A stretch of DNA of 64,000 nt, taken from contig CAYYYP010000002.1 in NCBI GenBank assembly GCA_964475985.1, positions 134,960-198,959 on the forward strand, given 5' to 3'. Shown here one piece after another: positions 43,538 to 52,930 of the stretch (position 1 is its first letter; every line of letters begins with the position of its first letter). Under the pieces are notes generated by a model. The model was not told the DNA's origin, made no database searches, and worked only from the letters and a program-made list of their open reading frames with translations. Both the position numbers and the translations under genes were made by a program. The stretch comes from CAYYYP01 sp964475985. GTDB lineage: Bacteria > Bdellovibrionota > UBA1018 > CAYHWW01.

Positions 43538-45088
43538 ATGTTTGCCTTTTTGCGATCTTTTAAAATTAAAAAGTTCAGTTCTGTTTTGTTCGTTTTGTTT
43601 TTTGCTCTTTCGGCCGGCGTTAGCGCCGTCCACGCGCAAAACCGTTTTGCCGCACTGACGGCTTCCCCCCGGGTCAATGCCGTTCTTCGGGAAGCGGGAA
43701 TCAATCAGCGCAGGGATTTTCTTTACGGGATTTACGCGAGGGATTTTAATTTCTCAGCACCCAATGGGTTGCCACTCCCTAGAAGTGGGACAAGTTTATC
43801 CGCATCCGGCAACTACTTTTACCGGGCGGTTTTTGACAGTCCCGAAAATTCAGGCAGGAATCCACAGTTTGATCTCCCCGTAATTTTACGCGCAATCTTA
43901 GGTGACTCAACCGCCGTGATCGGGGCTTGGGCCTATTCCGATTTGGTGAACATTGCGCAGCACCCAGACGCAGCATTTAATGGCTGTTGCAGAAATAACA
44001 TTGCGAACTCAAATCCAGCGCGAACCTATCAACAGGACGAGCTGGAGTCGGATGGAAATATCAACGTAGAAAATCTACGTAGAGCTTTAAGGTCGGACCA
44101 GTCAAGGGCCGGTGGACCACTCTCCGTCGTGGAGGCTCACCAACTAGCCCAAATCGTGATTTCTGCGGCTCTCATGGGCCAGAGGGCACGTGGTGAAGAG
44201 TTTATCGCTGATCGCCATTTTCGGTACCAGAGCTCGGAATATCGCGACTGGAGTAAGCTCGATATTTTTGTAGGCCTGCATCCAGAAATGGTGTCTGGCT
44301 ATGGAAATTACTTTGTAGTGATTTCTGATCGAAGGGGTCGAAGCATTGATTTGAATGCCTACAATCATAATTATTACGCACGTCCAGAGGCGAGAGTTTG
44401 TGCGGCCCATAATGGGGTGCGCACCTGCCAGCACGGTGGCGAGAACTACTATTCTGAAATCAACAGCGATAATGCTGAATTCATCATCCCAGGCGAAGTG
44501 AGGTATGATGAGATCGAAGGTCTGGACATCCATAACACCACGATGGTTGGTGCAACTCGCACAACTCTGCGTCCAGTTGAAGTGGCCTATCGTCGCATTT
44601 CCCTAGGCGGTAGTCGCAGTGCGGTTTTGGTTATTGATCCTAGAGAAGCCAATGGCATTCGGCACACTTGCGTAAGGTTAGAGACGCTCCGCCAGATTCC
44701 TTATGCTTGCAGCAGAGAAGATGTAAGGCAGCCCCAAGAGATTAGGGATGAGCAGCCGCTGCAACTTCCATTTGCAAGGGTACCACAACGCATAGGTGCT
44801 CCACTGTCCGTAGTTGGCGCCTATATAACTTGTCCGGAAAATGCCGCAGTGGGTTCGGCCCAGTGCCGCCTGCCCGCAAATATTGTAAGTCGATATCGTC
44901 AGAGCACTTGGGATTCCCTAGCGGCCGTTCGTCACCGTGAGGAACAAACGCGCAGGGCCGATATTGAGGCGATCAGGGTCAATGGCCAAACAATCCGCTT
45001 TATTCCATTAACCACCGGCACCCCGGCTTCACCAGCTGCTTCCGCGGTGGCTTCAACGGATTCATCAGGCACTTCTTCAAGCAATTAA
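43538..45088 (+). CDS. exported ART-like paralogue 1
   Basis: 516 aa with a signal peptide (1-33, ending VHAQ). The order of motifs follows an ADP-ribosyltransferase of the cholera toxin type: an Arg strand 'NYFYRAVF' (Arg96), a middle strand region 'HPEMVSGYG' (248-256), 'YFVVISDRRGRSIDLN', 'AYNHNYYA', then 'DNAEFIIPGEV' (Glu314) and a closing strand 'RPVEVAYRRI'. The Ser expected before the middle segment is replaced (FVGLHPE), so this copy may be inactive. Its neighbour shares the same order, showing a tandem duplication. First gene of a co-directional set of exported proteins. The family call is visual inference. Confidence 0.7.
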   Translation: MFAFLRSFKIKKFSSVLFVLFFALSAGVSAVHAQNRFAALTASPRVNAVLREAGINQRRDFLYGIYARDFNFSAPNGLPLPRSGTSLSASGNYFYRAVFDSPENSGRNPQFDLPVILRAILGDSTAVIGAWAYSDLVNIAQHPDAAFNGCCRNNIANSNPARTYQQDELESDGNINVENLRRALRSDQSRAGGPLSVVEAHQLAQIVISAALMGQRARGEEFIADRHFRYQSSEYRDWSKLDIFVGLHPEMVSGYGNYFVVISDRRGRSIDLNAYNHNYYARPEARVCAAHNGVRTCQHGGENYYSEINSDNAEFIIPGEVRYDEIEGLDIHNTTMVGATRTTLRPVEVAYRRISLGGSRSAVLVIDPREANGIRHTCVRLETLRQIPYACSREDVRQPQEIRDEQPLQLPFARVPQRIGAPLSVVGAYITCPENAAVGSAQCRLPANIVSRYRQSTWDSLAAVRHREEQTRRADIEAIRVNGQTIRFIPLTTGTPASPAASAVASTDSSGTSSSN

Positions 45089-45115
45089 GTTCGATTCAAG
45101 AAAGGTAAAGATCAA

Positions 45116-46762
45116 ATGAAAGTTAGGAATAGTGTAGTTCGTTTTTTCTTAACTGGGCTGTTTTTCGCAGCTCCGGTTATGGCTCAGCAGTACGTACCAG
45201 TAGATTTTAGACAATCATCGGCCGATGTTTTAGAGATCGCAAGAAATTGCCGAGTGATGATGCGGGATGAGTTCCGTTTTGGTGAATACGTTCCTCGCGC
45301 TGAGTGGCGAGTGAACGGACAGGTGTTTCCAAGACGAAATCCTACGCTCTATCGTGGCGTTCAGGCATTTATTCCCCGGGGCCGAAATCCGATTTTTCAA
45401 TTTGACCTCAATCGTGTGGTCCGCGGCATTTTAGGTGAAGAAACCAACATCATTGGTAGCTTCACCGTGGACAGTTTAACTATGTCCTTCACAAGGCACA
45501 GTGATGACTCACCACTTCGTCCGGAAATGACTTATTTGGCACCGGCCATTCGGAATGAGCTTCGCGAAATGGCAGTAGTGGAAGCAGTTGAGACTTGCGT
45601 GTATCCAGCGGTTGTCGCTCGAGGTGGGTTAAACCGCGCGGAAGCGCAACAATTGGCAGCCATTGTTGTCAATAAAGGTTTTCTTAACCTTCGCGTCTCT
45701 ACCCGTGGCGAACCTAACGATCGTTTAGAACCAACCAATCGTCTCGCTGATTTGTATTTTCGTTATTTCGGCGGAATTCCTGCCGGCAGTACCAGCATGG
45801 CAATTCCTAGGACACGTCAGTACCACGAGTTTCCCCAAGCCGTGGCTTTCTCAAGTGTGCATCCGGAAGTCAGTGCGAATTACGGCTATTGGAGCATTGT
45901 TTTTAATGACCCAGGAAACCGAGCGTTTGATTTAAATGCTTACAATCACGCTTATTATGCACCGATTCGTGGGAACTATTATCACGGCGATGGATCACAA
46001 GATAACTTCGGTGGAAATCGTTTCTACTCTTGTTCATCGGTTGATAACGGAGAGTTCATTACCCCTGCCTACATTAGGCCAATGGAAATGATGGGCATGG
46101 ATGTTCGGCCACGTTTGCGTGAAGGAAATATCGGAACGAGAGCGCGTCAGCACATCACTGTAGCGTATAGAAAAATTCCACTGGTGGCTGCTCGATCAGG
46201 TCAGACTGCACCAAGCAATGGTGTCCTCGCCTCCGACGTGTCAATTTCCTATTCGCCGGTAATGGCTATCGACGGAAACTTTGGTGGAAGTTATGCAAAT
46301 TGCATCGTGATGGATTCTGAAGGCTTTCCTACCACCTGCGCACCTAGGCCTAATCCCATGGCTTCTGGTGGTGCGGTGGCTCCAAGTCCAAGTGCCTCAA
46401 GCAATCGTTTGAAAGTGGTTGGGTTTTTTGGCCTTTGCTCCACTCGGTTTGATGAAACCTCCGGTGGCTGCCATTTGCCAAATAGCCTCGTTGAAAAGTA
46501 TCAAGACTATGTTTCAGAAGAAAATAGTCCTGCTTTCGAAGAGAACAGAACGTTAATTAACGGCGGAACATGGAGGGAGCTCAGCGGTGTACCGGCCGTT
46601 GACTTTCATACGACATTTGTACGTGCAGGTGATACCCGTCATTGGCGCGTAAGGTTCTTTAGCCTTGCCGCGGAAGTCAGACGTTTGGCGGCTTGGCGCA
46701 CGGGCGTTCCGCAACGTGGTGTAAATGCTGACGTCACCCCGCAAAGCAGTGATTCATACTAA
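45116..46762 (+). CDS. exported ART-like paralogue 2
   Basis: 548 aa; signal peptide 1-23 ending VMAQ. It shares with paralogue 1 the blocks 'LNAYNHAYYA', 'DNGEFITPAYI' and 'HITVAYRKIPL'. Candidate ART elements are Arg80 in 'LYRGVQAF', Ser246-Ser247 in 'AFSSVHPEVSANYG', 'YWSIVFNDPGNRAFDLN', and Glu313. Known toxins use Arg7, Ser61 and Glu110/Glu112, with the last three in comparable order. Here about 166 residues separate Arg and Ser, much more than in the toxins. The residue two before Glu313 is Asn, not Glu or Gln. AAAGG is 10 bases before ATG. Gap to paralogue 1 is 27 bases. Confidence 0.7.
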   Translation: MKVRNSVVRFFLTGLFFAAPVMAQQYVPVDFRQSSADVLEIARNCRVMMRDEFRFGEYVPRAEWRVNGQVFPRRNPTLYRGVQAFIPRGRNPIFQFDLNRVVRGILGEETNIIGSFTVDSLTMSFTRHSDDSPLRPEMTYLAPAIRNELREMAVVEAVETCVYPAVVARGGLNRAEAQQLAAIVVNKGFLNLRVSTRGEPNDRLEPTNRLADLYFRYFGGIPAGSTSMAIPRTRQYHEFPQAVAFSSVHPEVSANYGYWSIVFNDPGNRAFDLNAYNHAYYAPIRGNYYHGDGSQDNFGGNRFYSCSSVDNGEFITPAYIRPMEMMGMDVRPRLREGNIGTRARQHITVAYRKIPLVAARSGQTAPSNGVLASDVSISYSPVMAIDGNFGGSYANCIVMDSEGFPTTCAPRPNPMASGGAVAPSPSASSNRLKVVGFFGLCSTRFDETSGGCHLPNSLVEKYQDYVSEENSPAFEENRTLINGGTWRELSGVPAVDFHTTFVRAGDTRHWRVRFFSLAAEVRRLAAWRTGVPQRGVNADVTPQSSDSY

Positions 46763-46785
46763 TTCTTAATTAAAGGACCGCTACT

Positions 46786-48435
46786 ATGTACCGAACTACT
46801 GGATTTATCCTTGTTTTAACCTTTCTTTTTGCGGGGCTTTTGCAAGCTCAGCAACCAGAAGCACCGTTTGGTGACCCCCGCGGACATCGTCCGCGTTGGC
46901 AGCAACGGGGTGGGGAGAGGCAAGGAGATGGTAGGCCGGTGCGTCGTAGCGGTCCTGATTTAGGACGAATAAGGTCAGAGTGCGACCGGGGTGGTGGTTT
47001 TTTTGCGGCCCCCAATCCTGGCGAAAGAGCCTTTGCTTGTTATTGCCCCGTTGCTATGCGGTGTATTCATACGGGTAGGGGAACTTGCAGGTCAGGAGAA
47101 GTGGACGGGGCAACCATTGCTTGCCCACTTTCCAATGACCAGCTTCGTGGGCAATGGCGAACGAGCTGCGTTCAAAACTTTCAAACCATTTTAGCGCAGT
47201 ATCAGGCAGAAGAGCAGGCTGAACGCAATCGCCTTGCTCAAGCTGCTTCAGCAACGAATGCAAGTGCTCGATCTCGCGCATTGAATTCGACCTGGCGTCG
47301 GAATCAACCCATCGTAAAGGGGCTTGGCATTACTGCAGTAGTGCTGGGTTACGGAACCTACAGTACATTTCAGACTTTACGTGCGGCCGAAATGGCCCGT
47401 AATATTTTGACAGGATTTAAGCAAAGTGGGCATGCCATGCAGTTCACAAACGAGGTCACTTCTGCATATTTTTATCGGGAAGTTCAAGCGAGAACGGCCG
47501 CTCAGCTTACGAACCTAAATACCCAAACGTTAAATGGCACTAGGTGGATTTCCAGCAGGCTCGGCCTAAACATTAGTTCTGAAGTCGTGCCGGCCTCACG
47601 TTTTGCTCTCAGACAATTAAATACTTTGTCGGTAAAAATGGGCAATGTTGCGGAAGCTATGCGAACTTCGTTTTTCGCAAATCCAAGTCGTCTGCAAAAG
47701 GCTGAAGTTGAAGCGACCGCAACGCAGCTCAATGATTTGGCCAATACTCTTGAGCAGAGTGCAAAAGAAAGTGGCGCTTCTCAGGAATATCAAACGGCCG
47801 CCAGCCAGTTGGCGATGTCATCCCGTTCGCTAGCCAATAATCTTGTAAGCGGAATAGGTTGTCATTTAAGCTTAGATAGGCACGCTGCGATTAATGACGT
47901 TTTGAATCCACAGATTGCGGGATGGGCGACGGCCGCCCAAGGCATGTGGCATTCCTTAGCGAATCCGGGCACAAAATTTTCTGAAGCTGGAGCAAATGGT
48001 TCTGCCCGTCTTACGCGAAACCGAAACATTGGTGCTGGCGCAACTGGATTTTCAATTCTCTTAACTGCGATTGCGGGGCTTGGTCCTATGGTTACCACCG
48101 CCGTTGTGCCTACACCTGAGCTTCAGGGGTTCCGGGATTTGCCGGGCGGAATTGAACAAAACATGCGTTCACAATCGGTTGAGTACTTACTTTCCCATTA
48201 TCCTTACAACCGGGATGGAGTTCAAGTGGACTCTCCTGAAACTGCCTGTAGAATGATTGTTAGGTCTGAAGTGGATGATAACGGCAGGCGAGATCATGGA
48301 ACCCATGTGCCACTTAGGTTTCAGGAATTCATGTTGCGATCAGCCAGGACGAGGACCGGATTAAGGCCAGCTCCCTTAAGGGAAATTGAACTCAGGCAGG
48401 AAGCGCCGGAAGTTCAAAACGGCGCTCAGGAGTAA
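46786..48435 (+). CDS. exported protein with two internal hydrophobic segments
   Basis: 549 aa; signal peptide 1-22 ending LQAQ; AAAGGA 8 bases before ATG. An Arg/Gly/Pro-rich stretch (about 28-60) precedes a four- to six-Cys region (about 67-125). Two hydrophobic helices (about 178-196 and 418-446) flank a long Ala/Ser/Gln-rich helical region, which could insert in a membrane. The C-terminal ~90 residues are polar. Unknown family. Its place between the ART-like pair and the exported HD protein suggests one pathway or secreted set. Confidence 0.65.
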   Translation: MYRTTGFILVLTFLFAGLLQAQQPEAPFGDPRGHRPRWQQRGGERQGDGRPVRRSGPDLGRIRSECDRGGGFFAAPNPGERAFACYCPVAMRCIHTGRGTCRSGEVDGATIACPLSNDQLRGQWRTSCVQNFQTILAQYQAEEQAERNRLAQAASATNASARSRALNSTWRRNQPIVKGLGITAVVLGYGTYSTFQTLRAAEMARNILTGFKQSGHAMQFTNEVTSAYFYREVQARTAAQLTNLNTQTLNGTRWISSRLGLNISSEVVPASRFALRQLNTLSVKMGNVAEAMRTSFFANPSRLQKAEVEATATQLNDLANTLEQSAKESGASQEYQTAASQLAMSSRSLANNLVSGIGCHLSLDRHAAINDVLNPQIAGWATAAQGMWHSLANPGTKFSEAGANGSARLTRNRNIGAGATGFSILLTAIAGLGPMVTTAVVPTPELQGFRDLPGGIEQNMRSQSVEYLLSHYPYNRDGVQVDSPETACRMIVRSEVDDNGRRDHGTHVPLRFQEFMLRSARTRTGLRPAPLREIELRQEAPEVQNGAQE

Positions 48436-48445
48436 GGAAACACCC

Positions 48446-49869
48446 GTGCGTATGATTTCTAAACTAGAAAAAAATCTTTTTGTAATTCTTTTGCTCGTAT
48501 TTGGCGGTTCTGCGGAAATAATCCTTCCCTTAGTGCAAGCCCAGCAGGTTTGTACTTTGACAACAGCGTTAGGGGTCGCTGAAGAGCATCCCCTTTACGA
48601 AGGAGAAGAAGGATTTCGTTTGAGACGTGGAGCACGCGAAGCGTCCCATGAAACTATAACTAAACTCCGATCATTTATTTCCCATTCCAGTGCGCTTAGA
48701 GCGTCTGCGGAATGGACCCAGCTCCTGAATCACTCCGAAGTTCAATCGGCATTACGCCAAAATCCTTGTTTGCGGCACGTTCTACGTACGACGCCGATTA
48801 TTGAAGTTCTCCTTCGGGCCTCTTCCAGAGTTAGTCAGCGTTATAGCGTCGGTGAGCATAGTGGACGAGTTTTTGAAGCTTACGTAGAGCGCCAGCGAGA
48901 TCTTGAGGAACGTAACCGCGCACGTATCGCAAATAATGGTGCTCAGCGCAGTGATGCAGTTCCCATTCAGCAGCATGAGTTCTTTAAAAACCTGACCTTG
49001 TTGCATGATATTGGAAAAGGGTTTTCCGCCATGACGAGGGATGAACTTGAAGTGACTTTTTCGTCGCCGCTCGTTTACCGACTTCTATTGATCATGGGAT
49101 TTTCTGAGGCAGAAGCGGTTCTCGCCAGAGCGCTGATTCATCACCACAAGCTTTTAGGGGCAGTGGCCCAGGCGCAAACTTCCGTGGAAAACGGATTAAG
49201 GGTCTTGCGAAGCGGAGCCCTTTCGGCGGGCGTTTCGGTGCCTACTTTTTATATTTTGCTAGAAAATCTTTTTGTCGCAGACGCCTCGTCTTACCCAAAT
49301 ATCCGTCGAAGCAGTTTTGAAGTGCTGGAAGGTGGATTGTTTCCAGACCCTGACCGTGAGCCTGCATTTTATTTGCTTCGCGGTAGAGCGTTGCAAGTTA
49401 CGCCTACTCACTCGGCCCCCGCGCCCTCTCACGCAGATGATGGGAATGCTGCGGAAATTACCGACGAAGACACCCTGGTTGAGCCACCGGCGGTAGTGGT
49501 TCAGCCNNNNNNNNNNNNNNNNNNNNNNNNNNNNNNNNNNNNNNNNNNNNNNNNNNNNNNNNNNNNNNNNNNNNNNNNNNNNNNNNNNNNNNNNNNNNNN
49601 NNNNNNCGGAAATTACCGACGAAGACACCCTGGTTGAGCCACCGGCGGTAGTGGTTCAGCCCGGAATTGCATTACCGGTTCCCCATGCGGTATCCCGCCC
49701 GCCGGTAGTCATGCATCCGGCTCCGCGCCCTTCCCTAAGACAGCAAGTACCAAGCGCTACTGTAGCGCCGCCCGCCGGCCGAATCGACCGGGCCATCGCT
49801 CAGGGCAGAGACATAGCGCAATGGGCCGCCGATGGACTACGAAGCCTTTTGTCTCGGGTACATTTTTAA
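48446..49869 (+). CDS. exported HD-domain protein, split by an assembly gap
   Basis: Start at GTG 48446 (AAGGA 7 bases upstream) or ATG 48452. Signal peptide of about 30 residues ending VQAQ. The HD domain has a full set of likely metal ligands, numbered from ATG 48452: His136 (GEHSGRV), His185-Asp186 (LLHDIGKG), His230-232 (IHHHKLLG) and Asp277 (VADASS). HD enzymes hydrolyse phosphate esters, often of nucleotides, so export is unusual. After residue 351 lies a 100-N gap. Collapsing the exact 55-bp overlap of the two flanks removes 155 bases and gives one 420-aa protein with a Pro-rich C-terminus ending at 49869. As written, the frame breaks artificially at 49651. Confidence 0.75.
49452..49661 (+). 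repeat. 55-bp direct repeat flanking the assembly gap
   Basis: Bases 49452-49506 and 49607-49661 are identical over 55 positions and sit exactly at the two edges of the N run. This is what two contig ends look like when an overlap was not merged. A genuine tandem repeat that broke the assembly is the alternative. Confidence 0.95.
49507..49606. other. 100-N scaffold gap
   Basis: Exactly 100 undetermined bases, the usual placeholder for a gap of unknown size. The flanking duplication suggests that the true gap is zero or negative. Confidence 0.99.
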
Positions 49870-49943
49870 TAAATTAAAAGAATTTATCAGTTCACTCGTG
49901 ATTTAACCTGTGAATATGGCTAGCCCAAATGATAGTAGGGGCC

Positions 49944-50393
49944 ATGACCAACAATGATGTTCTGAGAAGCATTCGCTATATTTTAAACGTGAGCGACGTT
50001 AAACTCATGGAGATCATTGCTATGGGAGACGGCAATGTTTCTAAGGATGAAATCACGGCTTATCTACGAAGCGATGATGATCCAGCCTTTGAAAAATGCA
50101 GCGACGAAGTGATGGCCCATTGCTTAAATGGCCTTGTAATTTACAAGCGCGGAAAAGATGAAACTCGCCCGGCACAACCATTGGAGTTTCCCATCACGAA
50201 CAACGTTGTGCTTAAGAAAGTCCGCATCGCTTTTGAACTTAAGGATGATGACATTGTACGGCTGATCTCTAAGTCTGGCCTGGCCGTTACGAAGACTGAA
50301 CTCAGCGCATTTTTTCGAAAAAAGACCCACCGTAATTTCCGGGAGTGTGGAGATCAGTTTTTACGAAACCTGCTTAAGGGCTTAACGACTTAG
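49944..50393 (+). CDS. DUF1456 (YehS-like) protein
   Basis: 149 aa from ATG 49944, where 'NNDVLRSIRYIL' matches the usual family start; an upstream ATG at 49929 is in frame. The protein is two similar halves (about 1-65 and 85-149), each with a 'NDVLRSIR' or 'NNVVLKKVR' helix and a 'GNVSKDEI' or 'LAVTKTEL' segment. This is the internal duplication of DUF1456. Function unknown. Its end overlaps the epmC end by 4 bases, tail to tail. Confidence 0.88.
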   Translation: MTNNDVLRSIRYILNVSDVKLMEIIAMGDGNVSKDEITAYLRSDDDPAFEKCSDEVMAHCLNGLVIYKRGKDETRPAQPLEFPITNNVVLKKVRIAFELKDDDIVRLISKSGLAVTKTELSAFFRKKTHRNFRECGDQFLRNLLKGLTT

Positions 50394-50896
50394 AGTTGTT
50401 TTGCGCTGATATTCAAAGTTTTTAAAAAGTCCATGAGTAGCTTTGCTCGCGGTGGAAAACCTGAAGCTTCATAACGCGCTAACTGCTGAGCGACTTCGTA
50501 TTCAAACTCTGTTTTCTCAAAGTCGACACCACCCAAATTGTCGCAACTGACTTCAAAGGGCACGGCACAAAGTTCAGCGAGTTTCTTTTCTACCGCTTGA
50601 GGTTTTACTTCAGCCTTAAAAAACATTTCCTGCTCAGCTATATTTCGGCCATCTGGACTGTACCAGTAACCATAGTCCGTAAGTTTGCGACGGCGTGCAC
50701 CAGCGATACTCCAATGCGCTAACTCATGAAGGGCGCTACGCACGGAATTTCCGGTGAATTGAATCTCCGCTAAACTGCGCTCGGCGGTAGCCGGCAGGTA
50801 GAGAGGTTCGTGAAAACCTCCGCAGAGTTTAGTGTTCCATTGGGTTAGAAACGACTTATTGCATGCGTCAGCTAATGTCGTGGCCGTGAGTTCCAT
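50390..50896 (-). CDS. epmC: elongation factor P hydroxylase
   Basis: 168 aa, similar in length and sequence to E. coli YfcM/EpmC. Shared stretches are 'NTKLCGG...EPLYLPA', 'SALHELAHWSIAGARRRKLTDYG', 'GYWYSPDGRN', 'VKPQA' and 'PFEVSCDNLGG', with His and Glu of the 'HELAHW' metal site. EpmC hydroxylates the beta-lysylated Lys of EF-P. EpmA, EpmB and efp are not in the window. It starts 5 bases after hutU, so it is probably co-transcribed with it. This is written with the long motif broken into parts; the match is clear throughout the chain. Confidence 0.92.
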   Translation of the reverse strand: MELTATTLADACNKSFLTQWNTKLCGGFHEPLYLPATAERSLAEIQFTGNSVRSALHELAHWSIAGARRRKLTDYGYWYSPDGRNIAEQEMFFKAEVKPQAVEKKLAELCAVPFEVSCDNLGGVDFEKTEFEYEVAQQLARYEASGFPPRAKLLMDFLKTLNISAKQL

Positions 50897-50901
50897 TGAG
50901 C

Positions 50902-52911
50902 TTAGGTATCCAACCGTTCTATAATTTCATCATTTACTAAATGGGGCATCGTGATTTGAAGCAAAGGGTTAGAAGCCATGGCACGGTTCGCCGTGAAAAT
51001 GGCCTCCTTATTCCTGGCCCAACTTCGCCTTGCAATGCCGTTATTCACATCCCAAAAAAGCATGGATTCAAGGCGTTTTTGGCATTCGGCAGAGCCATCG
51101 ATGACTAAACCAAAACCTCCGTTAATCACTTCGCCCCAGCCCACACCGCCGCCGTTGTGCAGGGAGACCCAGGTTGCTCCGCGAAAGGCGTCACCTACGA
51201 AGTTTTGCACCGCCATATCGGCAGTGAAGCTTGATCCATCATAGATGTTCGACGTCTCGCGATAGGGTGAGTCCGTGCCCGACACATCGTGGTGATCCCT
51301 GCCTAGTACTACGGGAGCGGAAAGTTTTCCCTGCAGAATGGCTTCATTGAACCCTTTAGCTAATTCCATGCGCCCTTCGGCGTCGGCATAAAGAATTCGG
51401 GCTTGGGAACCAACCACCAATTTATTTTGTTTAGCTGTTTTGATCCAATGCAAATTATCGGAAAGTTGTTGCGCAGTTTCGGGGGGTGCAGATTTTAAAA
51501 GCCGTTCCAGTACCGTGGCCGCAATGGCATCGGTAGTATCTAAATCTTTTTCGTTGTTAGATGTGCATACCCAGCGAAAAGGCCCAAAACCATAGTCAAA
51601 GCAGAGGGGGCCCAGGATGTCCTGAACGTAGGAGGGGTATTTGAATGTGCCATCGCCGTTTACGATGTCGGCTCCGGCGCGTGAAGCCTCAAGTAAAAAG
51701 GCGTTTCCGTAATCAAAAAAATACATGCCTTTTTGCGTCATTTTTTGGATGGCGGTGGCGTGTCGACGTAAAGTTTTTTCGACCTCGGATTTAAATTTCT
51801 TAGGATCCGTGGCCATCATTTTTTGGGCGTCTTCAAACGAAACGCCTACCGGGTAATAACCGCCGGCCCATGGGTTGTGCAGAGAGGTTTGGTCAGAGCC
51901 AATGTCTACGGTAACGTTATTTTCAACGAAGGCTTCCCACAGATCAACGATATTGCCCTGGAAGGCCAGAGATACGGCTTGTTTCTTTAGTCTTGCTTCG
52001 GTGATTCGCGAAATGAGCCTGTCAATATCGCTATAGACTTCATCCACCCAACCCTGAGCGTGCCTAGTAGCGATGGCTTTTGGGTTCACTTCAGCGATGA
52101 CCCCAATGGCTCCCGCAATGACCGCAGCCTTTGCTTGGGCGCCCGACATTCCCCCAAGGCCAGCGGAAACAAAAACTTTTCCTGCAAGGCCACTGGCGTT
52201 TCCGTTTGCCAGCCTTCGGCCAGCATTTAAAATTGTAATGGTGGTGCCATGCACGATGCCCTGCGGGCCAATGTACATAAAAGAACCGGCCGTCATTTGT
52301 CCGTACTGCGTCACTCCTAGCGCATTAAATTTTTCCCAATCATCAGGCTTTGAGGCGTTGGGAATCATCATACCGTTTGTAACCACGACCCGGGGTGCCG
52401 CAGAAGAAGAAGGAAAAAGACCCAGTGGATGCCCGGAATAAAGTACGAGCGTTTGTTCATCCGTCATGGTGGCCAGGTATTTCATGGTGAGAAGATACTG
52501 CGCCCAGTTCTGGAATACGCTGCCGTTACCACCGTAGGTAATGAGCTCGTGGGGATGTTGCGCTACGGCCGGATCCAGGTTGTTTTGGATCATAAGCATA
52601 ATAGCGGCCGCTTGTTTTGATCGGTGAGGGTACTCGTGAAGACTGCGCGCCTGCATTTTGTATTCAGGGCGAAAGCGATGCATGTAGATGCGGCCGAACT
52701 GTTTCAGTTCAAATAGGAATTCGGCTGCCAGTACCGCATGATGTTTTTCAGGAAAATATCTAAGCGCATTTCGCAGAGCCAAGGCCTTTTCCGCCTTGGA
52801 AAGGATGTCTTTCCGGCGGGGGGCATGGTTCACATTTGGGTCAAAAGTTTTTGGATGAGGAAGATCCTCCGGAATGCCCCGGAGGATCTCTTCACGAAAG
52901 TCGATGGCCAA
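50902..52911 (-). CDS. hutU: urocanate hydratase
   Basis: 669 aa, the longer urocanase type. Typical stretches are 'ITYGGNGSVFQNWAQYLLTM', 'LYSGHPLGLFPS', 'TAGSFMYIGPQGIVHGTT', 'SAGLGGMSGAQAKAA' for NAD binding, and 'VSLHNGGGVGWGEVINGG' near the C-terminus. It hydrates urocanate to imidazolone propionate in histidine breakdown. The start codon is TTG 52911 with AGGGG 11 bases upstream. Other hut genes are absent here. It lies 19 bases after the phytochelatin-synthase-like gene and 5 before epmC. Confidence 0.95.
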   Translation of the reverse strand: MAIDFREEILRGIPEDLPHPKTFDPNVNHAPRRKDILSKAEKALALRNALRYFPEKHHAVLAAEFLFELKQFGRIYMHRFRPEYKMQARSLHEYPHRSKQAAAIMLMIQNNLDPAVAQHPHELITYGGNGSVFQNWAQYLLTMKYLATMTDEQTLVLYSGHPLGLFPSSSAAPRVVVTNGMMIPNASKPDDWEKFNALGVTQYGQMTAGSFMYIGPQGIVHGTTITILNAGRRLANGNASGLAGKVFVSAGLGGMSGAQAKAAVIAGAIGVIAEVNPKAIATRHAQGWVDEVYSDIDRLISRITEARLKKQAVSLAFQGNIVDLWEAFVENNVTVDIGSDQTSLHNPWAGGYYPVGVSFEDAQKMMATDPKKFKSEVEKTLRRHATAIQKMTQKGMYFFDYGNAFLLEASRAGADIVNGDGTFKYPSYVQDILGPLCFDYGFGPFRWVCTSNNEKDLDTTDAIAATVLERLLKSAPPETAQQLSDNLHWIKTAKQNKLVVGSQARILYADAEGRMELAKGFNEAILQGKLSAPVVLGRDHHDVSGTDSPYRETSNIYDGSSFTADMAVQNFVGDAFRGATWVSLHNGGGVGWGEVINGGFGLVIDGSAECQKRLESMLFWDVNNGIARRSWARNKEAIFTANRAMASNPLLQITMPHLVNDEIIERLDT

Positions 52912-52930
52912 GTTCTACGCGCCCCTGGAG

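Noticed and set aside
49272..49651. ORFs ending in an identical 14-residue tail on both sides of the N gap
   Set aside because: The shared tail is the 55-bp duplication read in a wrong frame; an artefact of the gap.
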